A stretch of 64,000 nt of DNA from Siphonodentalium dalli. Lineage: Eukaryota; Mollusca; Scaphopoda; Gadilida; Siphonodentaliidae. The stretch lies in assembly GCA_032622095.1 (NCBI GenBank), contig CP136061.1:194440369-194504368 (forward strand). Direction: 5' to 3'. A program made the translations under genes and the position numbers. The notes beneath the pieces were generated by a model. The model saw nothing but the letters and a program-made list of their open reading frames with translations, ran no database searches and was not told the DNA's origin. Shown here piece after piece: positions 34,757 through 46,413 of this stretch (the first letter of the stretch is position 1; each line of letters opens with the position of its first letter).

Positions 34757-35119
34757 TATATCATTATTTAAAACTACTTCCCATATTCAACTTTTGTTTA
34801 TAAATAATACATGAGTATTACTGGTACCAGTAGAATGTGTGTAAATAATAATTAATAATTGCATCTTGTGTGACCAAAACCATTGCAATCAATAATAGTT
34901 AGGCATCAAATTTGGTCTCCTGGTGAATCAGTTAGTAAGTTGAATTAGGCCGACATAAGCCGACGAAGTCGGTTCGAAAACCCGATGTCAGAGCAAAGAT
35001 TCGTGGTACACGCAAAGGGGAAGTAACCTGATTCGTGAATCTTGGCAAGTTTATCAGTTGCTTTCTAAATTCCAGGGGTCCATGTTTTCAACATGTCATT
35101 GTTTTCATTGTCTAGCCAT

Positions 35120-35374
35120 GCATCGGTGCGTGGGTACATTATTCAATCTGTCCCAATGTCTGCTCAGGTCATAAAATGAATAGCAGTGCTGGGAACTCAA
35201 TGAAATTTGGTATGGATGTTCAATCGTTTTGTTACAGTTTTCCATTCCTGAGTTATTCATCTTTGTTTATCTGAAAAGGCTGATTTTTGGGTCCGTCTGC
35301 CTGAGTATCTCATAGGTTAAATGTATACCGGTAGGTATATGGCCACATGGGGGTATGTGCCGGATGACAGTCTA
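35120..35374 (+). repeat. C-family repeat, short copy (before MITE A copy 11)
   Basis: One unit: GTCCCAATGTCTGCTCAGGT, CTCAATGAAATTTGGTATGG and GAGTTATTCATCTTTG, then the C-type 3' end GGGTATGTGCCGGATGACAG. The last bases continue after the MITE at 35598. Confidence 0.75.
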
Positions 35375-35595
35375 CAGTAATGCTCTAAATAATCGACTCC
35401 TTAACCACAGCATAATTATGGGTAACTTTTCAGGATTTAGTCGGAAATATGGCTTCTTGCCATTCATCGGAAAGCTCTCGGTGAGAGCTTTCCGATGAAT
35501 GGCAACAAGCCATATTTCTGACTAAATCCTGAAAAGTTACCCTTACCCATAAAATTCTGCTGTGGTTAAGGAGTCGATTATTTGGAGCATTATTG
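35375..35595. mobile_element. Palindromic MITE A, copy 11, inserted in a C element
   Basis: Flanked by TA, it interrupts the C-family 3' end GACAGTC-TA…TA-TCTCTTGTT. Undisturbed C copies read GACAGTCCATCTCTTGTTT at 49911-49927 and 63154-63170. This acts as an empty-site comparison for the TA insertion. Confidence 0.88.
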
Positions 35596-35837
35596 TATCT
35601 CTTGTTCATAAATGCACAAGTTGAACCACCACCACACCATCACATCTGCTGTATTTAGCATACATATGTTATACAATGTGATCTTTGACTAACATGCTTG
35701 TTTGGTTAGATGAATGAGGCAGGTAGAAATAAAAGGAATCTGGCTTGCCAATCCCAAACACAGAGCAAACATTGAATGCAAACACCTGTTGCATTAAAGA
35801 TGCCTCTACAGCTGGCTTTACTACCAGAAACTATGTT

Positions 35838-36040
35838 CAAGTCTTGATATAGTGTGTCTGACATTTACAGAATGAGGTCCTCAGAAGTTGAATTTAGTTA
35901 TGTTAGCCCACACAGTGTTCTAGCACCACCAAATTCACCCTCTGGGTCCCCATTATTCTTAGGCTTCTGGGATGTATCTATAATAATATCAATTTAAAAA
36001 AAAAAAAATTAGTTACAATTTCCCTTAAATATAAGACCAA
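35838..36040 (+). mobile_element. MITE G, left-half fragment
   Basis: CAAGTCTTGATATAGTG, then AGAATGAGGTCCTCAG and AAATTCACCCTCTGGG. The remainder is eroded after an A-rich tract near 36000. Confidence 0.6.
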
Positions 36041-37409
36041 GGCTTCATTATCCCTCCAATACCACAGTAATGTGCTCATTGAGTCCTCTTGTATTATTTG
36101 TGCTTCCAAAGGATGTTAAAAAAAAAATAATATATATATTTTCTGCCCTATATTTCCAGAAACAGAAAGTTGATTGGTAAGGGAGGAGGTATTTGTTATT
36201 AAATTCTGCAATATTAAAGTAGAACTTTCTATTTGCTGGTGGTGGGGTGCTGGTGGCCCCCAGTGTTATCCAGGCTGTGGTTGGTAGAAAGTTCTGAAAA
36301 GGACCATGCCTTAGCAGCATGGAAATAACAAAAATTACACATGGTTGCCCAAATTATGGTTTGACCATGTCAGACTAGGGTCCACTTCAGTGAACTAAAG
36401 CATGAAGTTAAACAGCCAATCACCGGGTGGGCTAAATCCACTTTAGTCCAGCAATCTGCAGACAACCCAAACCAGAGGTTGATGCTAGATTGGGAAAAAA
36501 AGTATGGTGAGAAAAACCACAGCAAGGAACATTTACATTATTTATACTCAGGTCCTTAGAACATTTCTTCTCCATTAGAACCGAATACACAATAATGTTT
36601 GCAAATCAAATCGGATTATCAAATCGAACATAGTCAAAGCCTTGCCAAAGCAAGAAATTGTATAATTATTAATCAAAATATCAAGCCTATAACTTTGGCA
36701 GGGTGGTTCTCTTCTGGAATTGTTCCGATGTGTATTGTGTACAATAAAGATGTTCGTTAGAATTCGATGAAATTATTTGACATTTCCCAAGTACACTTTA
36801 ATACCTGCAATCGTTTTATGAATCGGGCCAATTGTATTCGAAATATTTGAGAATGATAGAACATCAGTTACCATATTTGACACATACAGTCACCTTTGAA
36901 ATATCAAATGATTTTGAACCAAAATTTTCGAACCAAACTCGAATTGAATATTGGGACCGAATTGAATAGCGATCTACATGTAAGTTATAAAACCTGTTAA
37001 ATGGGAATGTGGTGAATAGAAACAGTACATGGGATGTACATGTATAGCCCATCCCCCTTGCACTCAGTCTGCACAGTGTCTATAGTAAATGCATGCATTT
37101 ATTTACATTAGTCTACTCTCCTTGAATTTTTGCCAGGCTTCGCCATTATAAAGTGTTTCTGGTATCAATGCTGGTAGTTTTATTTCGCATTTAAAAAAAA
37201 TCCATATTCAGTTGCCAGGCATACTTATCCTTTTATCTGGTTCATTCAAGTCCACTGACCTTAAGAAAGAGCCTAAAAAGAAATAGATGCATTCCAATGC
37301 ATCAGCTAATACCAACTTGTTAGTTTTTGCTGCATTATCTCAGTTTCTCTGACTTGCTGAACAGAAGCTGTGTGCTGGCTCATTTATTCCTGTGATAGAT
37401 TTACCATAC
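36041..37409. other. Intron 1, no feature recognised
   Basis: The minus ORFs of 90 and 62 codons have no family resemblance. Confidence 0.4.
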
Positions 37410-37417
37410 ATTACACT

Positions 37418-37864
37418 CAAGCCTGCAAATAGTGTGTCTGTCACTTGGCGAATTAGGTTCCCAGATGGTGAATTTAGTGACGCTATCCGCGCAAGGTGGG
37501 GTAGCATCACCAAATTCACCCAATGGGGACCTCATTCTGCTTAAGCCTCAAATGCTATATGAGACCTACGATCAGATTGAAGTTCTCCAGTTGAAGTTGG
37601 TGACTTTCAACCATTTAATAGTCACCTTGATTATGCATTTTTTCTTTTGCAAATTAGGGGATATAGAAACTTCCCAGAAGAGAAATAGTAACTAAAAACA
37701 ATGCTATTTTGAGACTATAGACACTTTCCAGAAAATGAAGACTAAGCAGAATGAGGTCCCCTGATGGCGAATTTGGTGATGCTAGTTCAAGGTGGATAGC
37801 ATCACTAAATTCACCCTCTGGAGACCTTATTCTGCAAATGACAGGCACACTATTTGCAGGGTTT
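37418..37864. mobile_element. hAT-like MITE G, copy 4, 8-bp TSD ATTACACT
   Basis: Perfect ATTACACT at 37410-37417 and 37865-37872 flanks CAAGCCTGCAAATAGTG…CACTATTTGCAGGGTTT, with both terminal hairpins present. Confidence 0.87.
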
Positions 37865-38087
37865 ATTACACTACACACTCCCACTACAAGCTATCTCCAA
37901 GCTGTTATGCTGCTTTGCTTAATACCTTGTGAACATATCATATGCCACCATGAAAATGAATGGCTTTCTTGTCTGGTAGTAATTAAATGAATTTTCACAT
38001 CTCTCAGAGTACAGTAGCACCATATAAAACAGTTTAGCTGATCTTTTGCATTAGGATAATGAATACATACTATTGTCCTATATTTAA

Positions 38088-38351
38088 CCCTTTCATGACG
38101 GGAGCTGCATTGGTGCAGTATTAAAGACCCTGTGCCAGTGCTTTCTCTTATACATGTATATGCGAGTCTCCCATAGGGAGCCTCGCATATATAAGAGAAT
38201 GCATTGGTTTACAAGGTCAAGGTAAATATTGTTTGACCAATGCATTCTCTTGTAAATGTGAGGCCCCCATGTGGGAGACTTGTATATATAAGAGAATGCA
38301 CTGGCAAAGGATCTTTAATGATGCACCAGCGCAGCTCCCACCATGAAAGGG
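38088..38351. mobile_element. piggyBac-like MITE B1, copy 6 (two like ends)
   Basis: TTAA-CCCTTTCATGACGGGAGC…GCTCCCACCATGAAAGGG-TTGTAA. Both ends are the GCAGCTCCC type. Other copies pair one such end with a TTTCAGGAAGCTCC end. Confidence 0.8.
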
Positions 38352-38670
38352 TTGTAAGATGCCTCTATATTAATTGTGTATGATATAGCTGATTTTGTTG
38401 AATGAATGTTGAGTCGTTCTGAGAAATTAGCATTTATTCATACACAATACTATCTGACATTCCAGTATACATGTAGTTGGGAGAAATTCACACAACAAAA
38501 GGCACTCCTGTTGTAATTTGTGGAAGTGACTTAACCACTGAGTTCCAGAACATAAAGTGAGGTAGCATTTTTGTTGAGTTGTTTCTGGCCGAAGGCCAGG
38601 CAGGATGGTTGGACTGCGTTGTGCAGGTCCCTTCACACAAAATGAGGTTGCAAAAATATAAATGAACTTA

Positions 38671-38702
38671 CAGTAATGCCCTAAGTAATCGACTCCTTAA
38701 CC
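38671..38702. mobile_element. MITE A left-end fragment
   Basis: TA-CAGTAATGCCCTAAGTAATC…CTTAACCA, then E-family sequence begins. Confidence 0.7.
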
Positions 38703-38824
38703 AGTTACTTTTCCTTATTGGGAGAAGTCATTTCTCCCTATATGTTTATTAGGGAGAAGTGGGTATCAGGGAGAAGTCATAAAGGCTGAATTTCAATTTA
38801 CAAACCAACATCAACCCTTTATGG
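38703..38824 (+). mobile_element. E-family repeat between two MITE A pieces
   Basis: TTATTGGGAGAAGTCATTTC, TAGGGAGAAGTGGG and GGCTGAATTTCAATTTAC, then TGGTA and a MITE A left end. Confidence 0.6.
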
Positions 38825-38826
38825 TA

Positions 38827-38938
38827 CAGTAATGCCCTAAATAACTGACTCCTTAACTACAGCAGAATTATGGGTGACTTTTCAGGATTTAGTCGGAAAT
38901 ATGGCTTGTTGCCATTCATCGGAAAGCTCTCGGGGAGA
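38827..38938. mobile_element. MITE A left arm only
   Basis: TA-CAGTAATGCCCTAAATAACT…GGAAAGCTCTCGGGGAGA. The right arm is missing. With the E segment before it, this is the inverse of the arrangement at 29112-29400. Confidence 0.75.
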
Positions 38939-39270
38939 ATATAATTATACAGAAAGTACAGTTATGTTCTAACTCGCTTGCAGCTCGACCAAACATGAAG
39001 TATTTATGGAATAACCACAAAAAATGCATGGTATTATATATAAACTTTAATGGACAAACCTGAAGTGTAGCGATAAATATATACATGTGAATTAATGGTG
39101 TGGCGTGACCTAACAAATTGCAATTACATAACATTTGATTTAACTTGTTGGCATTAACATTTATTTATTTAACAGGTTGACAAATAAGTAATTATGTTGC
39201 TATGAAAAATAATTAACCTTTACTCCAGGTGTGATGAATGGTTATTAATTATACTTAATTATAATTAATT

Positions 39271-40274
39271 CTTAAAAAAAGGGGGAATACTGTTTTGCAC
39301 CTGTCCGTCTATCCGTCCGTGCATCTGTCCCTCTATGCATCTAGCCATCCGTCCGTATGTCCGATGTCTGTTCATGTCATAACTTAAACAGTAGTGCTCA
39401 GATCTCAATGAAATTTGGTATGGATGATCACTACTATGAGGACATTCAATAGAGGGTTCCATCGTTTTATTCAGCTTTTCCATTCTAGAGTTATTATCTT
39501 TGTTTATCTGGAAATGTTGGCTGTTTTGTCCCTTTGATGTCTGTTCAGGTAAAAACTTGAACAGTAATGCTCATTTCTCAATGAAATTAGGTATGGATGT
39601 TCACTACTATGAGGCCATTCAATAGAGAGTTTGGTTTTGTTCGGATTTTCCATTCTAGAGTTATTCTTCTTTGTTTATTTGTTCCATCTGATGTCATAAC
39701 TTCAACAATTGTGCTCGGATCTCAATGAAATTGGGTATGGATATTCACTACTATGAGGACATTCAATAGAGGGTTCAATAATTTTGTTCGCATTTTCCAT
39801 TCTAGAGTTATTCATCTTTGTTTATCTGGAAATGTTGGCTTTTTGGTCCGTCCGATGTCTGTTCAGGTCATAACTTGAACAGTAGTACTCAGATCTCAAT
39901 GAAATTTTGTATGGATGGATGTTCATTACAATGAGGACTTTTCAATAGAGAGTTCAATCGTTTTCTCGGGTTTTCCTCTCTAGAGTATTCATCTTTGTTT
40001 ATCTGTTGGCTTTTTGGTCCGTCCGATGTCTATTCAGGCCATAACTTGAACAGTAATGCTCGGATCTCAATGAAATTTGGTATGGATTTTCACAACTATG
40101 AGGACATTCAGATTCAATGGCGTGTTCAATCGTTTTTTTTTATGTTTTTCGTTCTACAGTTATTCATCTTTGTTTATTTGAAAATGCTGATTTTTGGGTC
40201 CATCTGTCTGAGTATATCAGTCACAGGTTATAGATATGCTCACATTAGGCAGTATGCCAGAAGTGGGTATTCGA
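39271..40274 (+). repeat. C-family tandem array
   Basis: Starts AAAAAAAGGGGGAATACTG, GTTTTGCACCTGTCCGTC. About five units of ATGTCTGTTCAGGTCATAAC…CTCAATGAAATTTGGTATGG…GTTTATCTGGAAATGTTGG follow. It ends near GGCAGTATGCC. ORFs such as 39995-40426 are repeat products. Confidence 0.85.
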
Positions 40275-41449
40275 TATTTATGATTGGTATGCGAACAAAA
40301 TCTGCATATATTTTAAAATTCTCTCTGCTTATGGTGGTTTTAACAGATATGACTTTTTTAACAGCAATGCCCAATATGAAAGAGGAATTCTTCGTCAATC
40401 CATCCACTTTGACATCAACACCATGATGAGTAAATTTCTTAGTTATCCAAGCGATGGCAAATTCAGAGAGTTTCACTTGTCTCTAGTACAAGTATACTAC
40501 CATGACATACATATGTATACTAGTAGCAGGCACATATATAGGGATGGCGCAATAAGGGCCTTGCAGGTGGGGTAGCCCCAGTGACAGTGTCATATCTCAG
40601 ACTGCATGTCCTTTTAAGGTCAGGTATATATGCTGGAAGTTTGACATAATAATACAATTGTTCTAGGTTAATTGACATATATATTAGATGGATTATATAT
40701 AGTATTATGCGTACTGTAATACCTAGTAAAATAGATATCCTGCCCACCCACAGTTTTAACAGGACTTGAGTACCCTCATATTAGAAGAACATGTCTGTTG
40801 TGATATTTATTTTTTTCACTCTGAAAATCAAAATGATGCCTTAATTTCTTTTTTATTGCATGAAACTGTCCTAAAATATGAACTGACAAAAGATTTCACA
40901 GCTACCCAGCTTAGCTTATAATTTGAGTCGGCATACCATCCTAATCTAATCACATGCGTGACTCTTCATCAAAGGGAGAATTTTATGACTGTTGTCCATT
41001 TTACACTATGCTCAGCGAATTGACAAATACTAGCCAAGGTGTTCAATACTAAAAAGGTGTTGACTCAAGGGAGACATTGTACACACACTGGCTGATAATG
41101 GTGCGTCTCATGAATACAGATCACACTTCAAACGGCAAATATATGATTGGCGAAGTGTAACTAGTTCACTACAGAATATCATGGAAGTAGCTGGAGGTAG
41201 TCGCATATTTGTGGCAATGCGCCCTTTGATGATTATCACTGGTTGTAGTCTAGACATTTTTTTGTAATGTGTACTGCAATCTGTAGTCAGTAACCTCCTT
41301 AGCTGTATGTCACTTATGTTATGTACAGTAATACATCACTGGTGTTATGATTTGTTGTCAGTTTAACTAAATAATAAACTCAGTATATCATACACTAGCT
41401 ATACCATGCTGTTACTGTTAGCCAGGAATTATTGAATTTATTGCGTCCA
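40275..41449. other. Intron 1, no feature recognised
   Basis: Unique AT-rich sequence between a C array and the 55-bp minisatellite. Confidence 0.4.
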
Positions 41450-41752
41450 AAACCATTGCATAGTGATAGCCACCACAATACTAGTATGTGCCACTGGGGG
41501 AACCGAAACCATTACATAGTGATAGCTACCGCAATACTATTATGTGCCACTGGAGGAACCGAAACCATTGCATAGTGATAGCTACCGCAATACTAGTATC
41601 TGGCGGAACCAAAACCATAGCCACCATGATACTATTATGTGCCACTGGAGGAACCGAAACCATTGCATAGTGATAGCTACCGCAATACTAGTATCTGGCG
41701 GAACCGAAACCATAGCCACCATAATACTAGTATGTGCCACTGGGGGAAGGCA
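41450..41752 (+). repeat. Minisatellite, ~55-bp unit
   Basis: Repeats of CATAGTGATAGCTACCGCAA, TACTAGTATGTGCCACTGG and GGAACCGAAACCATT, about 54-56 bp apart. Two shortened units lack the TGTGCCACTGG part. Overlapping ORFs on both strands are repeat products. Confidence 0.85.
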
Positions 41753-41860
41753 TAACAGTACCCTCTGAAAATAGAGACCTGCCATTCAGGCATTATTTTT
41801 CCAATTTAATTTGGGTATAGAAAATCGCGATTCGATCCGATTCAGCCAAGTGGTTTATCC

Positions 41861-41999
41861 AGGGACGCCGGAAGCACCAAAGGGCAAGGGGGGGGGGCAA
41901 ACCAGTCAGGAGGGCACTTTTCGGGTGCCCACTGGACTCCCCTGGGCCAGGGCAAGGCGGGCAAGTGTCCCTGCATGCCCCCTTCTCCGGCGTCCCTAG
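41861..41999. mobile_element. hAT-like MITE Q (AGGGACGCCGG ends)
   Basis: AGGGACGCCGGAAG…CTTCTCCGGCGTCCCTA inverted ends, flanked by TTTATCC on both sides (41854-41860 and 42001-42007), seven bases of an 8-bp site. It is strikingly GC-rich against its surroundings. Confidence 0.7.
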
Positions 42000-42236
42000 C
42001 TTTATCCTTGCAGAGAATGAGCCACAGCACAAGGTAAGAATGGCCGACTGTCCGCGTTTACAAGTTCTGACTCTTACATGTTAGTGGGTCTTCCAAAGTA
42101 TGTTTTTGGCTTTGTATATAAACCAGTATATGTATGCCCAACAATCCTCACAACAAGTGGCATAATGCCCATAATGTGGAACAAAGTTACTATTTAGTTG
42201 TGCAGATTGTTGAGTATACTACATACACCCCTTTAT

Positions 42237-42973
42237 CAGGTCAGGCACAACTGGATATTCAGCTTAATAAGCTGAACTTAGCTGAATATAAAGATTTAAA
42301 AAACAATCTATGTGAGAAGAGGATCATCAATAGTGACGCATACGGCCTCTCGTAGTTCTCTGAAACTTTAATTGATTTCGATTAAAAATCATATTTTTGC
42401 AACAACCTCTGCATCCAATCAGATTAAAGCTTATGTAATTTAACCCTTTATCCAACAAACCGGCCAAATAAAGCTGCAACAGCCTAAATTATCTTGGGTC
42501 TCAATAAAACCATACAAATATGGATATCATTGGAACCGGCTCATTGACCACATTGTGATGGTTACAGTTATGCCCTGTGCCAATGCATTCTCTTATATAA
42601 GAGAATGCATTGGCACAGGGCCGGTTTGTTGGGTAAAGGGTTAAGGAAATGAGTTACCACGAAGAGTTGGCAAGAGAAATGTTTGAGGATTTTGGTGTCT
42701 TTTTATTCCAGAAAGTGGTCAAATCTGCGACAATCGTAAAATTAATTGCTAAAATAATTAAAATTAAAACAGTAGACAATGATTTGTAGTCCCTGCAACA
42801 ACATAGTTGGCAGTCAAATTGCTTGCGACTGCAAACTTGACTTGATTTAGAATGCGGAAATGAGCGGAACACAGCGTTTATCCATTCCCCATAGTAAATT
42901 TTAAGCTGAATCCCGCTTAATAATTAAGCTAAGTTCAGCTTATTAAGCTGAATATCCAGTTGTGCCTGACCTG
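42237..42973. mobile_element. TIR element R (CAGGTCAGGCACAAC ends) with nested B2
   Basis: CAGGTCAGGCACAACTGGAT, ATTCAGCTTAATAAGCTGAA at the left is mirrored exactly at the right, a nearly perfect ~50-bp TIR. Flanks share only TTTAT. B2 copy 2 lies inside. Superfamily unassigned. Confidence 0.7.
42444..42640 (-). mobile_element. piggyBac-like MITE B2, short copy inside element R
   Basis: TTAA-CCCTTTATCCAACAAACCGG…GTTTGTTGGGTAAAGGG-TTAA. Only one shortened hairpin (CATTCTCTTATATAAGAGAATG) remains. Confidence 0.85.
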
Positions 42974-43402
42974 TTTATATACAAAACTGAATGGGGATTT
43001 TAGAAAAAAGGATAAAATATGAAGTCTGAAGGCAAGATGCCACCATAACTTCTTTCCCCACTGTAATATGAATGGTTAATTTGAATGGTCTCCAGATGGT
43101 TGAAATACTGTGTAATACATGAACTTACATCCTGTATTTATCATTAGCATGTTGGATCTGGATGGGAGATGCTAATTGATACATCCTAAACTCCTGGTAC
43201 TGGCACTGGTACACCATGCTGTGTCTGATGGATTATCATATAAATCACCAGTCCATGTTCATAAGGGACTCTAAACTGCTATATTATATGCTGTGTCATT
43301 ACTATTGTCTTCTTGTCAGTTGAGATCAGGTATAAAACATCTACATCATACACATACATAACTGTAACCAGAGGTATATAGATATTGAACCACAGTACTG
43401 AA
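42974..43402. other. Intron 1, no feature recognised
   Basis: Unique AT-rich sequence. Confidence 0.4.
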
Positions 43403-43568
43403 CAGTAATGCCCTAAATAATAGACTCCTTAACCACAGCCATTCATCGGAAAGCTCTATAAACTGAGAGCTTTCCGATGAATGGCAACAAGTCATATTTC
43501 TGACTAAATCCTGAAAAGTTACCCATAATTCTGCTGTGGTTAAGGAGTCATTATTTAGGGCATTACTG
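43403..43568. mobile_element. Palindromic MITE A, copy 12 (left arm deleted)
   Basis: CAGTAATGCCCTAAATAATA…GCATTACTG-TA. The left arm jumps from CTTAACCACAGC to CATTCATCGG. The left flank is AA rather than TA. Confidence 0.8.
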
Positions 43569-43925
43569 TATATACGGGTACATACATAGATGAAATATGA
43601 TACCCCTGTCCTCTCTCCCAACAATAAGTTTGCACCTATAAAGTCTCCATATTGTGACACCTGGAGGATGCCTATTATGTTGTGCCCTTGTTTAAAATAG
43701 GACCCATGTAATTTAGAATCACCTGTTCTCAAGTATGTCATTGTAGGTGAACCATAACTCTCACTTTACACATAAATCTCTCATTAAAAAGTGATCTGAA
43801 GTTTTTATTGCACTATGTTGTTGTCAACGTTATCAGGTCACGAGATGTTTCTATTTTATAGGGAGTAGAAATGAAATCTTCAAATGCTCAAAAAATATTT
43901 TCATGTTGACACTTTTTGATATTAA

Positions 43926-44356
43926 AGGCCCATTTAATTTTTCGAGTCGCAGATTATTTTTTTTATTGCACCTTGATATACGGTTTTAATAACAATCTAT
44001 GACATCAAATATGATTAAAATACTATAATTCATTATGATTGGAACATCTGTGTCTTAGAAGGTAGCTGAAAATAGCTGAAATCACAGAAACATTTCCCCC
44101 GTTTCTCTCGCAGAATTCAACATAATTCAAACTAAGATGTATAGAGTTATTCCCCTTCCATTTAAAATACATGTAATAGACTTTGCAGAACAGTCCATAT
44201 GAAACTTGAGCACAGAAAACATATCGGTACCTCCATGTTCACAGTGTACTACACCAGATAAGTTGATAATACAATGTTTCTTACTCTTTCAAATGGTATA
44301 TAATATGGCATATATTTTATATAATGTGATCAGGGGGTTTGAAAATTAGTGGCCCT
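43926..44356. mobile_element. TTAA-flanked element L (AGGCCCATTTAATTTTT ends)
   Basis: TTAA-AGGCCCATTTAATTTTTC…GAAAATTAGTGGCCCT-TTAA, 431 bp, no ORF. Confidence 0.68.
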
Positions 44357-44360
44357 TTAA

Positions 44361-46095
44361 AGTTGAAAGATAAAGGCTCAAACTAAGCTAAATTTCCATT
44401 TTCCTTGCAAAGTGACATTCTTGTGATAAGACATTCTTGCATCAAAAGTGTACAGATTAAAAGTACTCCTTCAGAGCCTTGTATAATTGAATTCTGGGTC
44501 CTGGTTAGTCCAGGGACAGCCATGGAAATTAGCTAGGCAATAGACAATGTCTAGATAAAAGCAGATGCAAAATCAGTTTGCCTTGGTAATACTACTGTCT
44601 ACAGTGTACGGTAGGTAAAAATAAGTTCATTGGGTTACGGTACTGAAATTGCATTGTGTCCCTTTCACTCTTATTTTCATACTGGTATATTGTTCTACAA
44701 TAGCATCCATGGCACTAAGGCATTAAAGATGCTTAATCTGATTAAGAGCCCCTCAATTACTATTTATTTGGTTATGGGGTAAAAAATATTTGATTCGAGT
44801 CGAGGAACCCACCTATCAAAGCTCAGAGTTATTAGATATCGATTTTTGAAATCTATTATTTTTCTCTATCGAGACTTATTAGTGGCCCAGTAAAAGTCGT
44901 CGAGCTGACAGTCTCGGATCAAATTGCAGATGATGAAGATCGATAACTGTAGAATCAAGAGGCTTTGTGTTGATATTAAATATGGCCAAATTTCGTCGAA
45001 CAACATGTTGATAAATAACACGTTTCGGGCAATTTTATACTATAGTTGACAGTGGTTAGCATTATTTTTGGGCAATTAATAGATTCTGATAACTGAAGCG
45101 GCATTTCTAAAAATGTTGTTGTTGTTGGAATCTAATTATATTGAGACCATCGATTCAGATTGAATATCTTTAACTATAAGGACACTGTTTTGGGAGATGG
45201 TTGGGTAATTGTTCATATACATGTTTGTTGCGTAGTTGCCTGGAAACAATGTTCCTCAAAATAAAAGAATTTAGATGACAATAATTTGACTGAAATTTTT
45301 GTCAGCATACAGTATTATCTACAATTTCTTTGATAAATAATGATAATAAATAGCGTACCTAGGGTTCTAAGGTTGATTGATTTGAAATGGCAATATTTTT
45401 GCAAAATGCAATCTTGTTGCAAAATTGCCGTGGTAAAATCAGTTTTTGCATATGCCGATTTCTTCCACCTAGGCAAAAATATTGCACATGCTTCTTTTCC
45501 TCTGATGGAAATCTTATACCCTGCTTATATATAAATATATCAGAATGAATGTTCAATCCTTTGTATATGTGTGAAAAAATTATTATTTCTTATTTAATTA
45601 CATTTGGGCATGTCACAATAAAAAGGGTACATTTGGGAGTCATAGTTTACTTCAGGAGTTGTGGAAGTTCTACAGTGCAAGAGGATCAACCTTCATAATT
45701 TTACCAAATTATATATGGTATCATGTATGTAATTGTACAGGCATCAGTTGAGGGGCTAGCCGGCCCTTGATGCCCTCTGCTCTGTTGCTCAGTGGTGGTT
45801 TCATTATCCTAGAAGTTCAACAGTATGTGTGTATGAAATGGGAATATGTGGGAGACAGATGTCATAAATTTATAATGCTTTAACTTGACAACACCACTGA
45901 AACTTTAAACATACTAGTAGGTATTTGAACATTATAAGATGAGGATATAATATCGAAACATTTGATACTGGTTCTCTTCGTACTGGTTCTATTTATTGGG
46001 GCATGAAATGCATGACCCAATAGGCAAAATTGAACAAATGGAAACACGATTTTGTGTGAAACACACATGGTACTTGTATTTAAATAGATTTCTCT
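44361..46095. other. Intron 1, longest stretch without a recognised repeat
   Basis: About 1.7 kb immediately upstream of MITE J copy 4 and the LN exon. No exon is supported. The two 64/65-codon ORFs at 45340-45556 overlap on opposite strands and have no family. Confidence 0.45.
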
Positions 46096-46374
46096 ACCAT
46101 TATTATACTAAATACTAGTACACATGAAATTGACAGGACTTCCCTTAGGAAATATTCAGATAAATAACTTCAACAAATACATGTAGGCCCTTTGTTGAAC
46201 TTGTTATCTGGAAAATTTCCCACCAATTGATCTTTCTCCACTTGTGTTAACTGTTTGTCTGTCTGCCGTCTGCTTACATTTCCCGACCCCCCCCCCCCCC
46301 CCCAGACGAATAATAGATCATTCCAATGTATACTTTTATAACTGAATGGGAGAATCAATTCAGTAAAGAAAGGG
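46096..46374 (-). mobile_element. MITE J, copy 4, 39 bp before the LN-exon acceptor
   Basis: TTATTATACTAAATAC…CAGTAAAGAAAGGG-TTAA in reverse orientation. It holds a C17 run at 46287-46303. Its right edge lies within the usual branch-point distance of the laminin exon 2 acceptor (AG at 46412-46413). Confidence 0.72.
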
Positions 46375-46413
46375 TTAAAATTATATGGTAACTAGTTCCT
46401 CTCTTATTTTCAG

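Noticed and set aside
41488-41785. Overlapping ORFs on both strands
   Set aside because: They come from the ~55-bp minisatellite.
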